Positions 44,417-55,352 are shown, counted from the first letter of the stretch. The stretch is 64,000 bases of DNA from Notolepis coatsorum (GCA_963971535.1 OZ020598.1:87886412-87950411), one strand, 5' to 3'. Translations and numbers: made by a program. Notes: generated by a model not told the origin, from the letters alone.

Positions 44417-45024
44417 CAGTGGTTCCCAAAGTCGGGGTCGCGACCCAAAGGTGGGCCGCGAGAAGCCACGGGTGGGCCGCGAGATGATTTAAAAAAAATA
44501 AAAAAAAAAATAAAAAAAAATAAAAAGAAATCTTTTTTTTATTTATTTTTTTTTATTTTTTTTATTTTTTTTTGTCAGGCCACTGAACTTAGAAGCAGGC
44601 CAGGACAGTGTTTCTAGTTGTATTCTAAAATTCTATTCTATTGTATTCTAAAATGTGACTATATGGTTTTATATTAACTTAATAAATAAACAAAAACGAA
44701 AAATCTACTTATTTCAACGAACATTTCAAACTAAATAACAGATTATGCACATAAAACGCTGAAAACAACCGAAGCAACAATAGTATTTTAATGAGGCTAT
44801 TATTATTATCATTATTATTTTGCAACAAGTTAGCCCTCTCATAAATAGCACATATAAATGAATAACTAACTTGAACTAACTTAATAGGATTGAAGTGATA
44901 TTTGGCTTAAAAAATCGGTCGCCTGGCAAAAAAAAAAAAAAAAAAGCCCGACGATGTGCATTGGGCCGCGGCTCTCTGACGCCTTATTTTCTGGGCCCTG
45001 GCCTGAAAAGTTTGGGAACCCCTG
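44417..45024. mobile_element. hAT MITE 1 of a same-site pair (608 bp)
   Basis: The ends are CAGTGGTTCCCAAAG and TTTGGGAACCCCTG. The 8-bp TSD TGCTAGAG lies at 44409-44416 and 45025-45032. The interior is rich in A/T homopolymers (44490-44575) and GGGCCGCGG motifs. There is no ORF with homology. Confidence 0.92.
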
Positions 45025-45352
45025 TGCTAGAGCAGTGGTTCTCAAACCGTTTACACCAAGTACCACCTGAGAACGTAGCTGGCTCTCCAAGTACCACCAT
45101 ATGACCGGCGTTAAAATACAGTCTATTCAGCTATGCACAGTTCACGCAGGAGGCAAATGTATTCCTAATATCCTTATTTATTGTTAACTTTAGTCAGACA
45201 CAGCCACAATGTACAAAGGGATAGCACTAGAACTAGCAAACGCTTCCACACAACTCATACAATGCAAGGGCCATTGAGAACATAATAACTAACATTCTCA
45301 CATAGCAAGTGAGAAAATTAAGAACAACTGTATTTCAGCAAATGTACTTAAT

Positions 45353-45392
45353 TCTCTCTCTATCGCTCTCTCTCCCTCTCTCTCTCTCTGTC

Positions 45393-45449
<57 letters not shown>
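45353..45449. repeat. (CT)n microsatellite
   Basis: About 90 bp of CT with a few interruptions, adjacent to a CA array inside hAT MITE 2. Confidence 0.95.
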
Positions 45450-45474
45450 GCAAGTAATTGTCCGTCATTCTCTC

Positions 45475-45479
45475 TCACA

Positions 45480-45573
<94 letters not shown>
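45475..45573. repeat. (CA)n microsatellite
   Basis: About 98 bp of uninterrupted CA, about 49 units. Confidence 0.97.
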
Positions 45574-45575
<2 letters not shown>

Positions 45576-46320
45576 TATTTTGTTACAAAAACGTAATTTC
45601 CTGCATTCTGGTGCAGGAATTTTTGAAATGTTACCCTTTAAATGCCAGTGTTTGTGATGGGCATCACAAATTATTGTAAAAAAGAAAAGAAAACACATAT
45701 TCAATACATTTTTGAATGTTTACCCTTTAAATGCCAGTTTGTGTGATGGCATCACAAATTATTGTTAAAAAAAACACACAAAAAGTAAAATATTTACAAT
45801 ATATCAAATGCAAAGTAAATTTTTCTGGGGGGGATTATTACAGGCTAGGCATGTGTCAATGATTAGCAGCAACACATATTTTGATGGATTTTTTGTAATG
45901 TCAGATTTAACACCAACTCTTTTCAGAAAAGTGGGAGTATTTCATTTTTTATCTGACATTACAAGAAATCTAAAAATAAATGGTTATGATCAGGGCTGAA
46001 GTTGAATTAAAGATGTATGACTGTTTAGACTGCATTGCTCTCTGTCACAGTGATCTCCTGGTTGTTCCCCACTTAGATTATCAAACTATCGCGCTGCCGC
46101 AACCAGAAACACTGGCCTGGGCTGCTTCTAAGTTCAGTGGCCTTTTTTTTTAGCTTTTTTGGAAATGTTTTCAAGTACCACCAGCAGTACCACCAAGTAC
46201 CACTAGTGGTACGCGTACCACAGTTTGAGAACCACTGTGCTAGAGGGATCTTGCCCCTCGGCTACCGTAGCGAACTATCAAGCAAGACAAGCATACCCGT
46301 AGTAAACAAACTAATGAAAC

Positions 46321-46984
46321 ATGGCAGAAGCAAATGATACCGTCGATGTTGTTGCGGATTTATTAACAGTTCCCTTTTCAAGAAGAACATTCAATGAAAA
46401 GATGGACATTGTCCAGAAGGACTGGAAATCAGCCAGGCATCAAAGGCCGGTTACGAGCGACATTTCCAGGCTAGCAATTGGGAACGGTACCCCTGGATTA
46501 CTGGCTCGGTTTCACGGAAGAAGCTTTTCTGCTGGGAATGTTTGTTGTTTGGGACCAGGGGTGCAGTGCTGGGCATACACGGTCAAACGACGTTTGGGCT
46601 TCGTCACTGAGGCCGAAGTGCGCGCATCCTATTATTATGCAAAGTCTAGGTGATAAGTACCGGCGCGACGACACAAAAATGACTCGTCGCCGGCACTTAT
46701 CACCTAGACTTTGCATAATAATAGGATACCGACAACCAAATACAAGCCCTGAAGGTGGGGGGTTGCTTGATCTCTCGACTGGAAGGATGAGACAAGGTGT
46801 ATCATCTGTTCTGTGCGCAACCGAGGGAACATGTATGCGCGTGCGCGGGCGTTTGGCCTTCGCCCATATTACGACTGCACCCCTGTTTGGGACCGACAAG
46901 GGTGCGTGGAACTTTAGAGGCTTCGATAACCTTAGCTGTTTAACAAAGTCTGCACAAAAGCATGAAGGCTCGGCAAGTCACCTT
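46321..46984 (+). pseudogene. ZMYM1-like hAT transposase, N-terminal part
   Basis: From ATG 46321 the frame reads MAEANDTVDVVADLL and then PFSRRTFNEKMDIVQ. A shift then gives WITGSVSRKKLFCWECLLFGT, the TTF-type zinc-finger start of this transposase family. This is interrupted by a MITE at 46556-46885. After it, GFDNLSCLTKSAQKHEGSASHL completes the domain at 46905-46984. The next insertion begins there and coding resumes at 52109. Frameshifts make it non-functional. Confidence 0.75.
46556..46885. mobile_element. hAT MITE (330 bp) with central hairpin
   Basis: The ends are CAGGGGTGCAGT and ACTGCACCCCTG. The 8-bp TSD TTTGGGAC is exact at 46548-46555 and 46886-46893. Segment 46629-46672 is nearly the exact complement of 46684-46727, with a loop of about 12 nt. 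It disrupts the transposase zinc finger of the enclosing element. Confidence 0.92.
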
Positions 46985-47599
46985 CAGGGGTCTCAAACTC
47001 GCGGCCCGCGGGCCATTTGCGGCCCGCAGGATGATATTTTGCGGCCCCCTACTTGACATCAAAGTTTAGTGTTAGTGCGGCCCTTGCGCAACCTTTTGCC
47101 GACCCGTTGCGCGAGTTGGGCGTTTTATTTATTTTATCACTTGTAGGCTACCATAGCGCAGGCTCATGGCAGCAACGTTAGTGGTTGAAACGTGATTCCG
47201 GAGTGATACCAAGTGGAAGGAAATATATCCTGTCATCAGTGCGTATAGCAGGTATCCTCGAAATTCTCCGCTATCTCCTCTGCAAGCTCCTGTCTGGCTG
47301 CACTGCTCCAACTGTCTGTGTCTGTCTACTGCTTTGGTCCAATCATATTCAGCGTCCCGTCACCATTCCCCCCCCCCCCACCCACAGTCTGCGAATCAGA
47401 GGCAGAGTAGGGCGGGTCTTCACGGAATGCATGTTGTCTCTTTCAACGGGTCGGAGTCAGAGCGAGAGTTGACAATGCATCTACAGTATCTAATCTGCAG
47501 GTACTGTAGCTAGTAGCATAGTTTTGCCAGCAGGCAGCTAGTAGAAAAATATGGCATGTTCAAAGATGGCCAATAAAAGTCAACAGTGAAAATCGCTGC

Positions 47600-48170
47600 A
47601 ATTCAAAGGTGAATGGTCAATGGACTGAAAAATATGCGTTCATCCTCCCTCCAACCAGCACAATGTGCCAAGAAACGGTAGCTCTTGTGAAGAGTGGCAA
47701 TTTGAAACGCAATTTGAAACGCCAATACGAAACAAAACACAGTTATTTTGATGCAACCTTTCAGCACTAAGAACCACAAAAATAAATGGAATGAAATCAT
47801 CATATCAAGCTGCAAGCAGAATTATTGTTAAAGTTATGTCACAAAGATAAAAAGCAACCAAGTCCTCACTCAGTGGCATGGGTGTTGGCTAAACACAAGA
47901 AGCCATTCTCTGATGCATACATAATAAAATAATGTATGACTGAAGTGATGGAGACCATGTTTGAAGGCAAACAAAAGCAAATCCTCCTCAGATAGCACAG
48001 CAATCAGAATAACTGAAATACTGGCTGATGATTTCATTAAACAGCTTTGTGATAGAATAAAAAAAATGCACAGTGCATTTCCATAGCTGTGGATGAGTCC
48101 ACTGACACCACTGAGAATGTTCATTGTTTGTGAGGTTTTATGATGAGGCAAAGGGGTAGTTTGTTGATGT
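47600..48170 (+). pseudogene. hAT-2 transposase remnant (BED finger, start of catalytic core)
   Basis: Translated fragments read WTEKYAFILPPTST, then VALVKSGNLKR and YETKHSYFDATF, a degenerate BED-type finger as in GTF2IRD2/ZBED5-like hAT proteins. A 12-bp duplication (AATTTGAAACGC twice) lies in it. Further on are SVAWVLAKHKKPFSDAYII and MHSAFP-AVDESTDTTENV, the region of the first catalytic aspartate. Stops and shifts are frequent. Coding is cut off by the TTAA element at 48177 and does not resume. Confidence 0.7.
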
Positions 48171-48186
48171 ATTAACACTTTGATCG

Positions 48187-49234
48187 CCATGTCATTTGCA
48201 TAAATTAGGAACAGTAGCGGTCCTAGTATGCTTCCTTGTGGAACACCACAGCTCACTGTGAGGGGGGGGGGTAGGGTACCGTTTACCTCCACCATCTGTT
48301 CCCTCCCCTCAAGGTAGGATTGCATCCAGCTCACTGATAGACTATCAAAACCAATTGCTTTTAGCTTGTCAATCAGAATGGAGTGATTGACCGTGTCAAA
48401 GGCCTTTTGTAGGTCCAGCATGACCATGCCGCAGTATTTGCCTGCGTCCACCTCTTGTTTGATGTGGTCATTCAAATAGAGAAGGCATGTGTCAGTGGAG
48501 TGGGATGTTCTGAAGCCAGATTGGAATTCGTAGATTAGATTTTTTTCCGCTAGGTACTTTTCGACCTGTTCATAGACTATTTTTTCCATGACTTTCGAGA
48601 TGGAGGTGAGAATAGAAACAGGGCGGTAGTTGCCTGGGTCTAATTTGCTGCCCTTTTTGTGCAGAGGGGTCACCCTCGCAATTTTGAAGTCCTTGGGGAC
48701 GTGTCCCTGTTTTATGGAGAGGTTTATTATGTGTGTGATGATTGGGGTGATGGCGGCTGCTGAGTCTCTGAGGAATTTGGAGGGGATGTTGTCATGGCCA
48801 GTGGCCTTGTTAGGTTGGAGGGCGCTCAGTTTATTGAGTACCTCATCTGTTGTTACCATTTCCAGCTTGAAGTCGTCCTTGTGGACCCCTAGGTTTTTGT
48901 AGTAAGCTACTATGTGTTCTACCCCATAAAGCCCTGAGTGGGAGGGTAGTTTGTTTACCAGTGTTGTGGCTATGTTTGTGAAGAAAATGTTTAAGTAATT
49001 GGCTACATCCAGCTTGTCTGTGATGAGCGTGTTGTCCGTTTTTATGTTTATGTTTGAGAATCTGGTTTTAAGTTTTTTACTGCATCCTAGTTGATTATTG
49101 AGTAATTTCCAGAGTTCACGTGGTTTGTTTTTGTTTTCCTCAGTTTTGTCATTGATGAAATTCTTTTTTGCAGTTTTGATCATGGAGTTTACGTCGTTTC
49201 TTAGTCTGTTTCTTTCTAGTTTGAGTTCAGTCAC
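48187..49234 (-). pseudogene. LINE-A reverse transcriptase, inverted 5' part
   Basis: An open frame on the minus strand runs from MTELKLERNRLRND through HDNIPSKFLRDSAA, KIARVTPLHKKGS, NYRPVSILTSISKVMEK, FQSGFRTSHSTDT and VMLDLQKAFDTVNHS (catalytic aspartate present) to GVPQGSILGPLLFLIYANDM. Beyond 48187 the reading continues into unrelated flanking sequence. The frame is clean, but it is separated from its FADD box by the inversion. Confidence 0.88.
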
Positions 49235-49236
49235 GT

Positions 49237-50106
49237 TCAGCTTGTGACTGCAACTTGTTCCTGTTTGCGGACGACTCAGCCCTGCTGGTCTCTGACAAGA
49301 ACAAGTTACAGGTTGAAAAAACCCTCAGCTCGGAACTAGGCAGAATCTGCATATGGCTCGCTGATAACAAACTATCATTACACATGGGCAAAACAGAGTC
49401 CATTCTCTTCGGTTCAAATAACAAACTCAGCAAGACCGACGGCTTCTCAGTTACAGTGGGTGACAATATTGTCACAAGGAAAGATGAAATTACCTACCTG
49501 GGTTCCATCCTAGAGGCCAATCTCTCCTGTGACAAAATGGCATCCAATGTAATAAAAAAAGTCAACCAACGAACTCGATTCTTGTACCGGATCTCCTCTC
49601 TGGTAAACAAGAATACCCTGAAGACTCTGGCAGGAGCACTCATTCAGGGGTACTACGACTATGCTTGCACCTCAAAGGCGCTAAAAACAAAATTACAAAC
49701 ATCTCAAAACAAACTGGTCAGACTACTGCTTGACCTTACTCCTAGAACCCACCTCACCCCTGCCCACTTTGACAACCTAGGATGGCTTAGAGTAGACGAC
49801 AGAGTACAGCAACTTGCAATGGGCCTGGTCTACAAGATACACTACACGACCAAGGTACCCATGTACATGTCAAAATACTTCCCAAAGGTCAGTGAATACC
49901 ACGATCACAACACCAGAGGGAGCTCCACAAATCATGTTAAACCCAGATTCGGCTCAAATAAGGGACTAAACACGTTTCGCAATTATGCCACATCAATGTG
50001 GAACGCCCTACCCAAAGCTGTAAAGGAATGTGGATCACTACCCACTTTCAAAACCTCTCTCAAGGGACACCTACGGGAGACTGCAATTCAACACTGGCCC
50101 CTGTAA
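49237..50106 (+). pseudogene. LINE-A reverse transcriptase, sense 3' part
   Basis: The open frame begins ACDCNLFLFADDSALL, with both FADD aspartates present at about 49264-49275. It runs through LHMGKTESILFGSNNK, TYLGSILEANLSCDK, LLDLTPRTHL and LGWLRVDDRVQQLA. It continues through HDHNTRGSSTNHV and MWNALPKAVKE to the stop near 50106. It lacks the WYQS segment seen in copy 1. It cannot make a full enzyme because the upstream half is inverted. Confidence 0.88.
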
Positions 50107-51720
50107 ATATCCTAACCCAACCCCCTCCAATGTACAGTCATTTACCTAGAATGGTTTTGTCAATAGTCCAATGTACACTTTTGTTTGTTTGTACAGTGTC
50201 TTCCCCCCCCCCCTCAATGTACAGTTTTGCCAATGTACAGTCATTTACCTAGTATGGTTTTGTCAATAGTCCAATGTACAATTTTGTTTGTTTGTACAGT
50301 GTCTCCCCCCCCCCCCCCCTCAATGTACAGTTTTGCTTGTTTATACAGGGTGCCCCCCCCCCCCCCAACCACCTCCAATGTAGATTACCCAGTATGGTTG
50401 TCAATATCCCAGTGTACCCAACCCCCCCCCACCCAACCTCCTCCAATGTACAGTTTCTACGTCAAATGTATATACTCCCTTTTCCTGACTCCTTCTGTAT
50501 CACAAACAGTACTGTATTTGCAAATCTGGTATGTCATAAATGTATAGATGTAGCAGTACTGACTATCTGTATGTCATGTATGTCATATATGTCCTGATGA
50601 ATTGAAAATGGGGGACCCTGATGTAAACAAGACGAAAGTCTTTCTCTGGTATGCATCCCCTTAACAATTGTGTGTATTGAGCTGTACTGTATTGTACCCA
50701 TTCTGCAATCTGTTAATAAAGTTTTCAATCAAATCAATCAATCAATCAATCAATGGGTTAAATTCATAATTTACCATCCCTAGCCAGCTCTATTTGTCTA
50801 TGGAGAAGTTCCCCTTCTTTGCAGGGCTATAACTTTTTAAATTCTATTGCTAAATTGCCATTATTATGGCCCATTCAATGTCCTATATCCATTGTTCAGG
50901 GTGTAGCAACGTTAAACTTTTTCATTCACATATTCATACTAAAATATGGTCTAAAGTATAAGTATGTTTTTATCGTTTTCTGCAGCTTTCTCCAGAACTT
51001 GATTTATAGCTCCAAATGCATTATATTGATGATGAAATACAGTTTGATAGCAATCGGCGCAAGATAAAAAATCTCAACTGGACGTGGTTCTAGAAGTTAC
51101 TATGTATCATCTGATATTGACCGGATGGGCGAGGGGGCGTTTATAATTCCTTGGGGCAACGTTATAACCTTTCGTCTAGTGTGGGTCATATGGTCATCAG
51201 AGCAGTTTATATGGAATACGTTAGAAAATAACGCTGGATCTTACCGTATGTTCCTCGCGCCGTTGGACGACCGCCGTGGAGTAGACAGTTTTCGATTATG
51301 GGATGTTGATCCTGATGAACCATTTCCAGGTTGTATAATACTATATACGTCCAAATAACGTTGTTTATTGAGTTAGGGCGAGCGATTGATCATCCAGTGT
51401 GTTGAGATGGAGTCAGGCTACCGATCGCGAGTGCCCGGACGGATTATGGATGAGCACTTCCTGTTTGGCGCGCCCCTCCCTCTTGGCCGATCTGCCGATC
51501 GGCCACCGGATGGCACTCTTGAACCGTTAGACAGTTGAGTGAAGCTCACCAGTACATCTCATGGCTCCTGAGGATAAATATGATTTCGATCACAGATTTT
51601 TGAATTATTGATATCAAAGACGAGTTACGGCGTCTTCGGCAGAATGAGCATGGCTAGGAATGACGTCTAAACACGTCATCTGCGATTAAAGTGTTAATAC
51701 ATTTTTGGAATACTTGAAAC

Positions 51721-52012
51721 TAGGGATGCTCGATATTGGCTTTTTTACCGATACCGATATTCCGATATTGTCCAACTCTTAATTTCCGATACCGATATCA
51801 ACCGATATCAACCGATACCGATATATGCAGGGTTTCCCCGTCCAAAAAACGGAATAATTTCAGGTAACTAATCATTTCACTGGATATATATATAACAAAT
51901 ATCGTTATTGTTTTTAATTTTTTTTAAACCGATACCGATATTTTCCGATATCACATTTTACTGCCGATATCGGCCGATAATATCGGTCGGCCGATAATAT
52001 CGGACATCCCTA
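51721..52012. mobile_element. hAT MITE rich in CCGATA motifs (292 bp)
   Basis: The ends are TAGGGATGCTCGATA and its approximate inverse TATCGGACATCCCTA. The 8-bp TSD CTTGAAAC is exact at 51713-51720 and 52013-52020. ACCGATACCGATAT repeats fill both subterminal regions. It is inserted into hAT-2. Confidence 0.92.
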
Positions 52013-52108
52013 CTTGAAACCCTTTTTTTGTGGAATATTTGATGCGGCCCAGCCTCACCCAGACTCTACCTCCAGCGGCCCTCAGGTAAATTGAGTTTGA
52101 GACCCCTG

Positions 52109-53890
52109 CCTTAAGGCAACAATTAGTCTGAAAACATTTGGAGACGCAAGGCTTGATTTACAGCTGGATGAAAAGAGACGGAGAGAAACAACGATGCACA
52201 ACGAAAAGGTCAAAAGAAATCGGGAGATTTTAAAACGGCTCATACACTGTGTGGTTTTCCTAGGGAAACAGGAGATGGCTTTCAGGGGCCATGATGAGAG
52301 TGGAACATCTTTGAACCGGGGGTATTACCTGGAGCTTTAGTCATTTTTAGCAGAATATGATCCAGCTTTGCACTACCATCTGACCACTTCCAAGGTATTT
52401 ATTGGAACCTCAAGTCAAATACAGAACGATTTGATAAGTGCTGTTGCTGATGTGATGAATGACGAAATTAAAGAAGAAGTAAGGAACGCGTCATGTGTAG
52501 CTCTAATGCTGGATGAAACGTCAGATGTGAGCAATGCTGCACAGCTGTCGATTGTTCTTTGTTATGTAACACAGTGGCGTAAAAGAGAGGTTCATTAAAT
52601 ATGTGGATGTGTCGGGGGCAAAACAGCAGCAGAGGTTGCAACCCTGGCTCTTAATTTCTTGGAGGAATATGCATGCACAGATAAACTTGTAGCGCAGTGT
52701 TACGATGGTGCACCCGTTATGGCCTCGGGACTAAACGGTGTCCAAGCCAAAGTGAAGGAAAGGGTCCCTGATGCGCTTTTCATACACTGTTATGCACATG
52801 TCCTTAATTTAGTTTTATCTCAAGGTGTAAAAAAAATTCAAGAATGCAAAATCTTCCTCTCACACCTGTCTTCCATGGCCGCGTTCTTTACTAAATCGCC
52901 CAAACATACGCAAAGTGCTTGACCAGATGTGTCAAAGGCGACTGCCACGAGTTGCACCAACTAGGTGGAATTTCACATCAAGATTGGTTTGCACTGTATT
53001 TGAACAGAAAGATGCTCTTAAGGACGTGTTCCAGTACATAGTTGACCACCATGAGGAATTTGATGATACTGCTACAGGCGGTGCTGATGGTCATCATACT
53101 TGAGCACTTTAGCTTTTTAATTTCAACATTTTACGAGATGTTTTCCCATGCAGATGTTCTTTTCTACATTTTGCAGAGCAAGTCATTTGACATGCAGTTT
53201 TGTTTGGCTCGGGTGGACGAGTTTTGCATTCGCATTGAGGAGCAGAGGCTACGTTTTGATCAACTCTATGACGAGACAGTGAACACCACCGGTGTGCCAC
53301 CTGGGCGCAGAGCGTGCGGAGATACACATACATACTACAAGAAGGTGCACGATGGCATTATTGACAATATTCTAAATCAAATGACAACTCGTTTTAAAGA
53401 TCACGAAAAGCTTTCATTCCTTTCCCTTCTGGATCCCACGCAGTTCACCATCTATAAGAAAACGTTCCCTGAAACTGCTTTCACAAGCCTGACTGACAGC
53501 TACGGGCCGCGTTTTGACTTGCCACGGCTGAAAACCGAACTCTGTGTCATGTATTCTATGGCAGATTTTCAGGGAAAGGACCCATCTGACCTTCTTCTAT
53601 TTCTTCAACAAAAAAAACTCAGTGAAAGCATGAAGCAGCTATATAAACTGAAGTGTTTAGTTGTAACTATCCCTGTCACCACTTTAACCGTGGAAAGGAC
53701 ATTTTCTGCCCTCAAGCGAATTAAAACATATGCGAGGAATACAACCGGACAATCCCGACTCTCTGCATTATCCTCTATGTCAATTGAAAAACTAATTCTC
53801 CTGGATCTGAAAAGGACTGATCAGCTTTATGACCGGGCCATTGAAAAGTTCACCCAAACGGACAGGAGGATGGATTTTGTCTTCAGGTGA
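52109..53890 (+). pseudogene. ZMYM1-like hAT transposase, catalytic and C-terminal part
   Basis: It continues the 46321 coding region. Blocks in order are LKATISLKTFGDARLDLQLD, KRRRETTMHNEKVKRN, a TAG stop at 52338-52340, then VALMLDETSDVSNAAQLS (first catalytic Asp). Next come a shift near 52600, QCYDGAPVMASGLNGVQ (second Asp), FIHCYAHVLNLVLSQG and RRLPRVAPTRW. After a frameshift at about 53060-53100, a clean 282-codon frame reaches the hAT dimerisation end, LTVERTFSALKRIKTYARNT. It resembles the DUF4371/ZMYM1-type transposase but has at least three disabling changes plus the insertions. Confidence 0.88.
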
Positions 53891-54439
<549 letters not shown>

Positions 54440-54623
54440 CTGTCCAGCCTGCTCGTGCACTGTCTGCAGCTCATTGTTAGGCTGGCCGTTATGTGATAAA
54501 AAAAATAAAATCAAAATTCAAATCTGCCTCTTAAAATAACACAGTAAAGATGATAATAATCTAATAGTTCTTTATAGATTTTGCTCTCAAAGTGCACCAG
54601 ATTGAAGCATTTCCATTTCCATC

Positions 54624-54642
54624 GGGGGGGGGGGGGGGGGGG
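54624..54642. repeat. Poly-G tract (19 G)
   Basis: A run of 19 G immediately upstream of the DDE-associated coding fragment. It could alter the apparent reading frame if the length is wrong. Confidence 0.9.
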
Positions 54643-55036
54643 TGCGGATGCTGATGCGAGAAGACTTTGTGATGACGCATCAGATTATGATGACCAACTA
54701 GAGGACTTAGAATTGCCGGATTGCAATGCTCTGAATGCAACAGATTTTGTGTTGACAAAGTTTGCAACAAAGAAAACCAATGCAATGTATGTAGGGCAGG
54801 TCCAAAGCCGCATTGTGGATGCTGATGAAACCACATTTGAAGTGAAGTTTATGCGACGTGAGAAACCAAAGTCATTCACGTTCATTTTCCCAAATATCGA
54901 AGACATATCAGAAGTTTTGTTTGAAGATGTTGTAACAAAGCTGCCCAACCCCATTCAACATAGTGGCACAGCACGTGTTGCACGCCATATGATATTTCCA
55001 GTCAATTTCTCCTTGTATTCAAATATGCTGCACTAG
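54643..55036 (+). pseudogene. C-terminal domain of a DDE-transposase-associated ORF (fragment)
   Basis: An open frame of about 130 codons reads ASDYDDQLEDLELPDCNA, then DFVLTKFATKKTNAMYVGQV, FEVKFMRREKPKSFTFIFPN, DISEVLFEDVVTKLPNP and a VARHMIFPVNFS end. The pattern of a short barrel-like segment plus FxFPxxxDxxxV resembles the C-terminal part of some fish transposase-like proteins. That assignment is from memory of the pattern and is tentative. The upstream part is missing or beyond the G run. The GGGGCACAGTGG end motifs around 55.5 kb may belong to the same element. Confidence 0.45.
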
Positions 55037-55189
55037 GTATTGTAAAACAATTCAGCATCTGCAACTGAGGGTTTTCAATATTGAATAATATGTTGAAGCA
55101 ATGTTGTGTGTTTAGTTTGCGATGCATTTTATTCATTATAACCATGAAAATAATACAATGTTAGGTGTTGCCGTGATTATCTTGTTCAC

Positions 55190-55352
55190 AGATAGGAATG
55201 TAGCCAGGAGGGGTCCTTTGTACATCAGTAAACCTGGACAGATTTGTGAAGTCAGAGACCATGATGTATCATTCACATTCATTTTCCCAAATGTACAGGA
55301 TGTGTCAGATGCGTGTGCGAAAGTTCCCAGCACTACGCTGGGTTTTACATAG
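55190..55352 (+). pseudogene. Partial second copy of the same domain
   Basis: HDVSFTFIFPNVQDVSDACAKVPS (split here as HDVSFTFIF and PNVQDVSDACAKVPS) resembles KSFTFIFPNIEDISEV-TKLP of the preceding ORF. The preceding part, with NVARRGPLYISKPGQICEV, has lost recognisable similarity. It is probably a decayed duplication. Confidence 0.4.

Larger units (their letters stand above)
45033..46237. mobile_element. hAT MITE 2 of a same-site pair (1205 bp)
   Basis: The ends are CAGTGGTTCTCAAAC and GTTTGAGAACCACTG, a perfect 15-bp inverted repeat. The TSD TGCTAGAG is at 45025-45032 and 46238-46245. The left copy is shared with the preceding MITE. The subterminal regions carry AAGTACCAC repeats in both orientations. 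It contains CT and CA microsatellites. Confidence 0.92.
48187..50752. mobile_element. LINE-A copy 2, 5'-inverted (twin priming)
   Basis: 49236-48187 is LINE ORF on the minus strand. 49237-50752 is ORF and 3' UTR on the plus strand, ending AATAAAGTTTTCAATC with an AATC repeat. The inverted part ends at the codons for YANDM. The sense part starts with ACDCNLFLFADD, which is the next residue block in copy 1. So essentially nothing is lost between them. The 3' UTR contains a roughly 103-bp tandem duplication (from 50127 and 50230) with long C runs. No TSD was identified. Confidence 0.85.
48177..51693. mobile_element. piggyBac-like TTAA element containing LINE-A
   Basis: TTAA lies at 48173-48176 and 51694-51697. 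The ends CACTTTGATCGC and GCGATTAAAGTG are inverted repeats (11 of 12). The LINE-A copy begins about 10 bp inside the left end. The rest of the element is 50753-51693. That part carries short open frames without homology, CGATCGG-type palindromes near 51490, and no recognisable transposase. Confidence 0.75.
46985..52108. mobile_element. hAT-2 element inserted in the transposase gene
   Basis: The ends are CAGGGGTCTCAAACTC and GAGTTTGAGACCCCTG (one mismatch over 16). GCGGCCC-rich subterminal repeats are present on both sides. The flanks share only CCTT (46981-46984 and 52109-52112) instead of a full 8-bp duplication. The split coding phrase SHL/LKATISLK is otherwise contiguous, so a few bases were lost or the TSD has decayed. 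It contains its own transposase remnant (47600-48170), a TTAA element and a small MITE. Confidence 0.8.
44001..53890 (+). mobile_element. ZMYM1-like hAT element broken by four insertions
   Basis: The left end is probably CAGTGGCGAA at 44001. The transposase region runs from ATG 46321 to the stop at 53888-53890. The insertions within are 44417-46237 (two MITEs), 46556-46885 and 46985-52108. Removing them restores contiguous transposase homology. The right terminal repeat was not found, so the 3' boundary is open. Confidence 0.65.

Noticed and set aside
46975-52115. A clean 8-bp TSD for hAT-2
   Set aside because: Only CCTT is shared by the two flanks, so a full duplication is not claimed.
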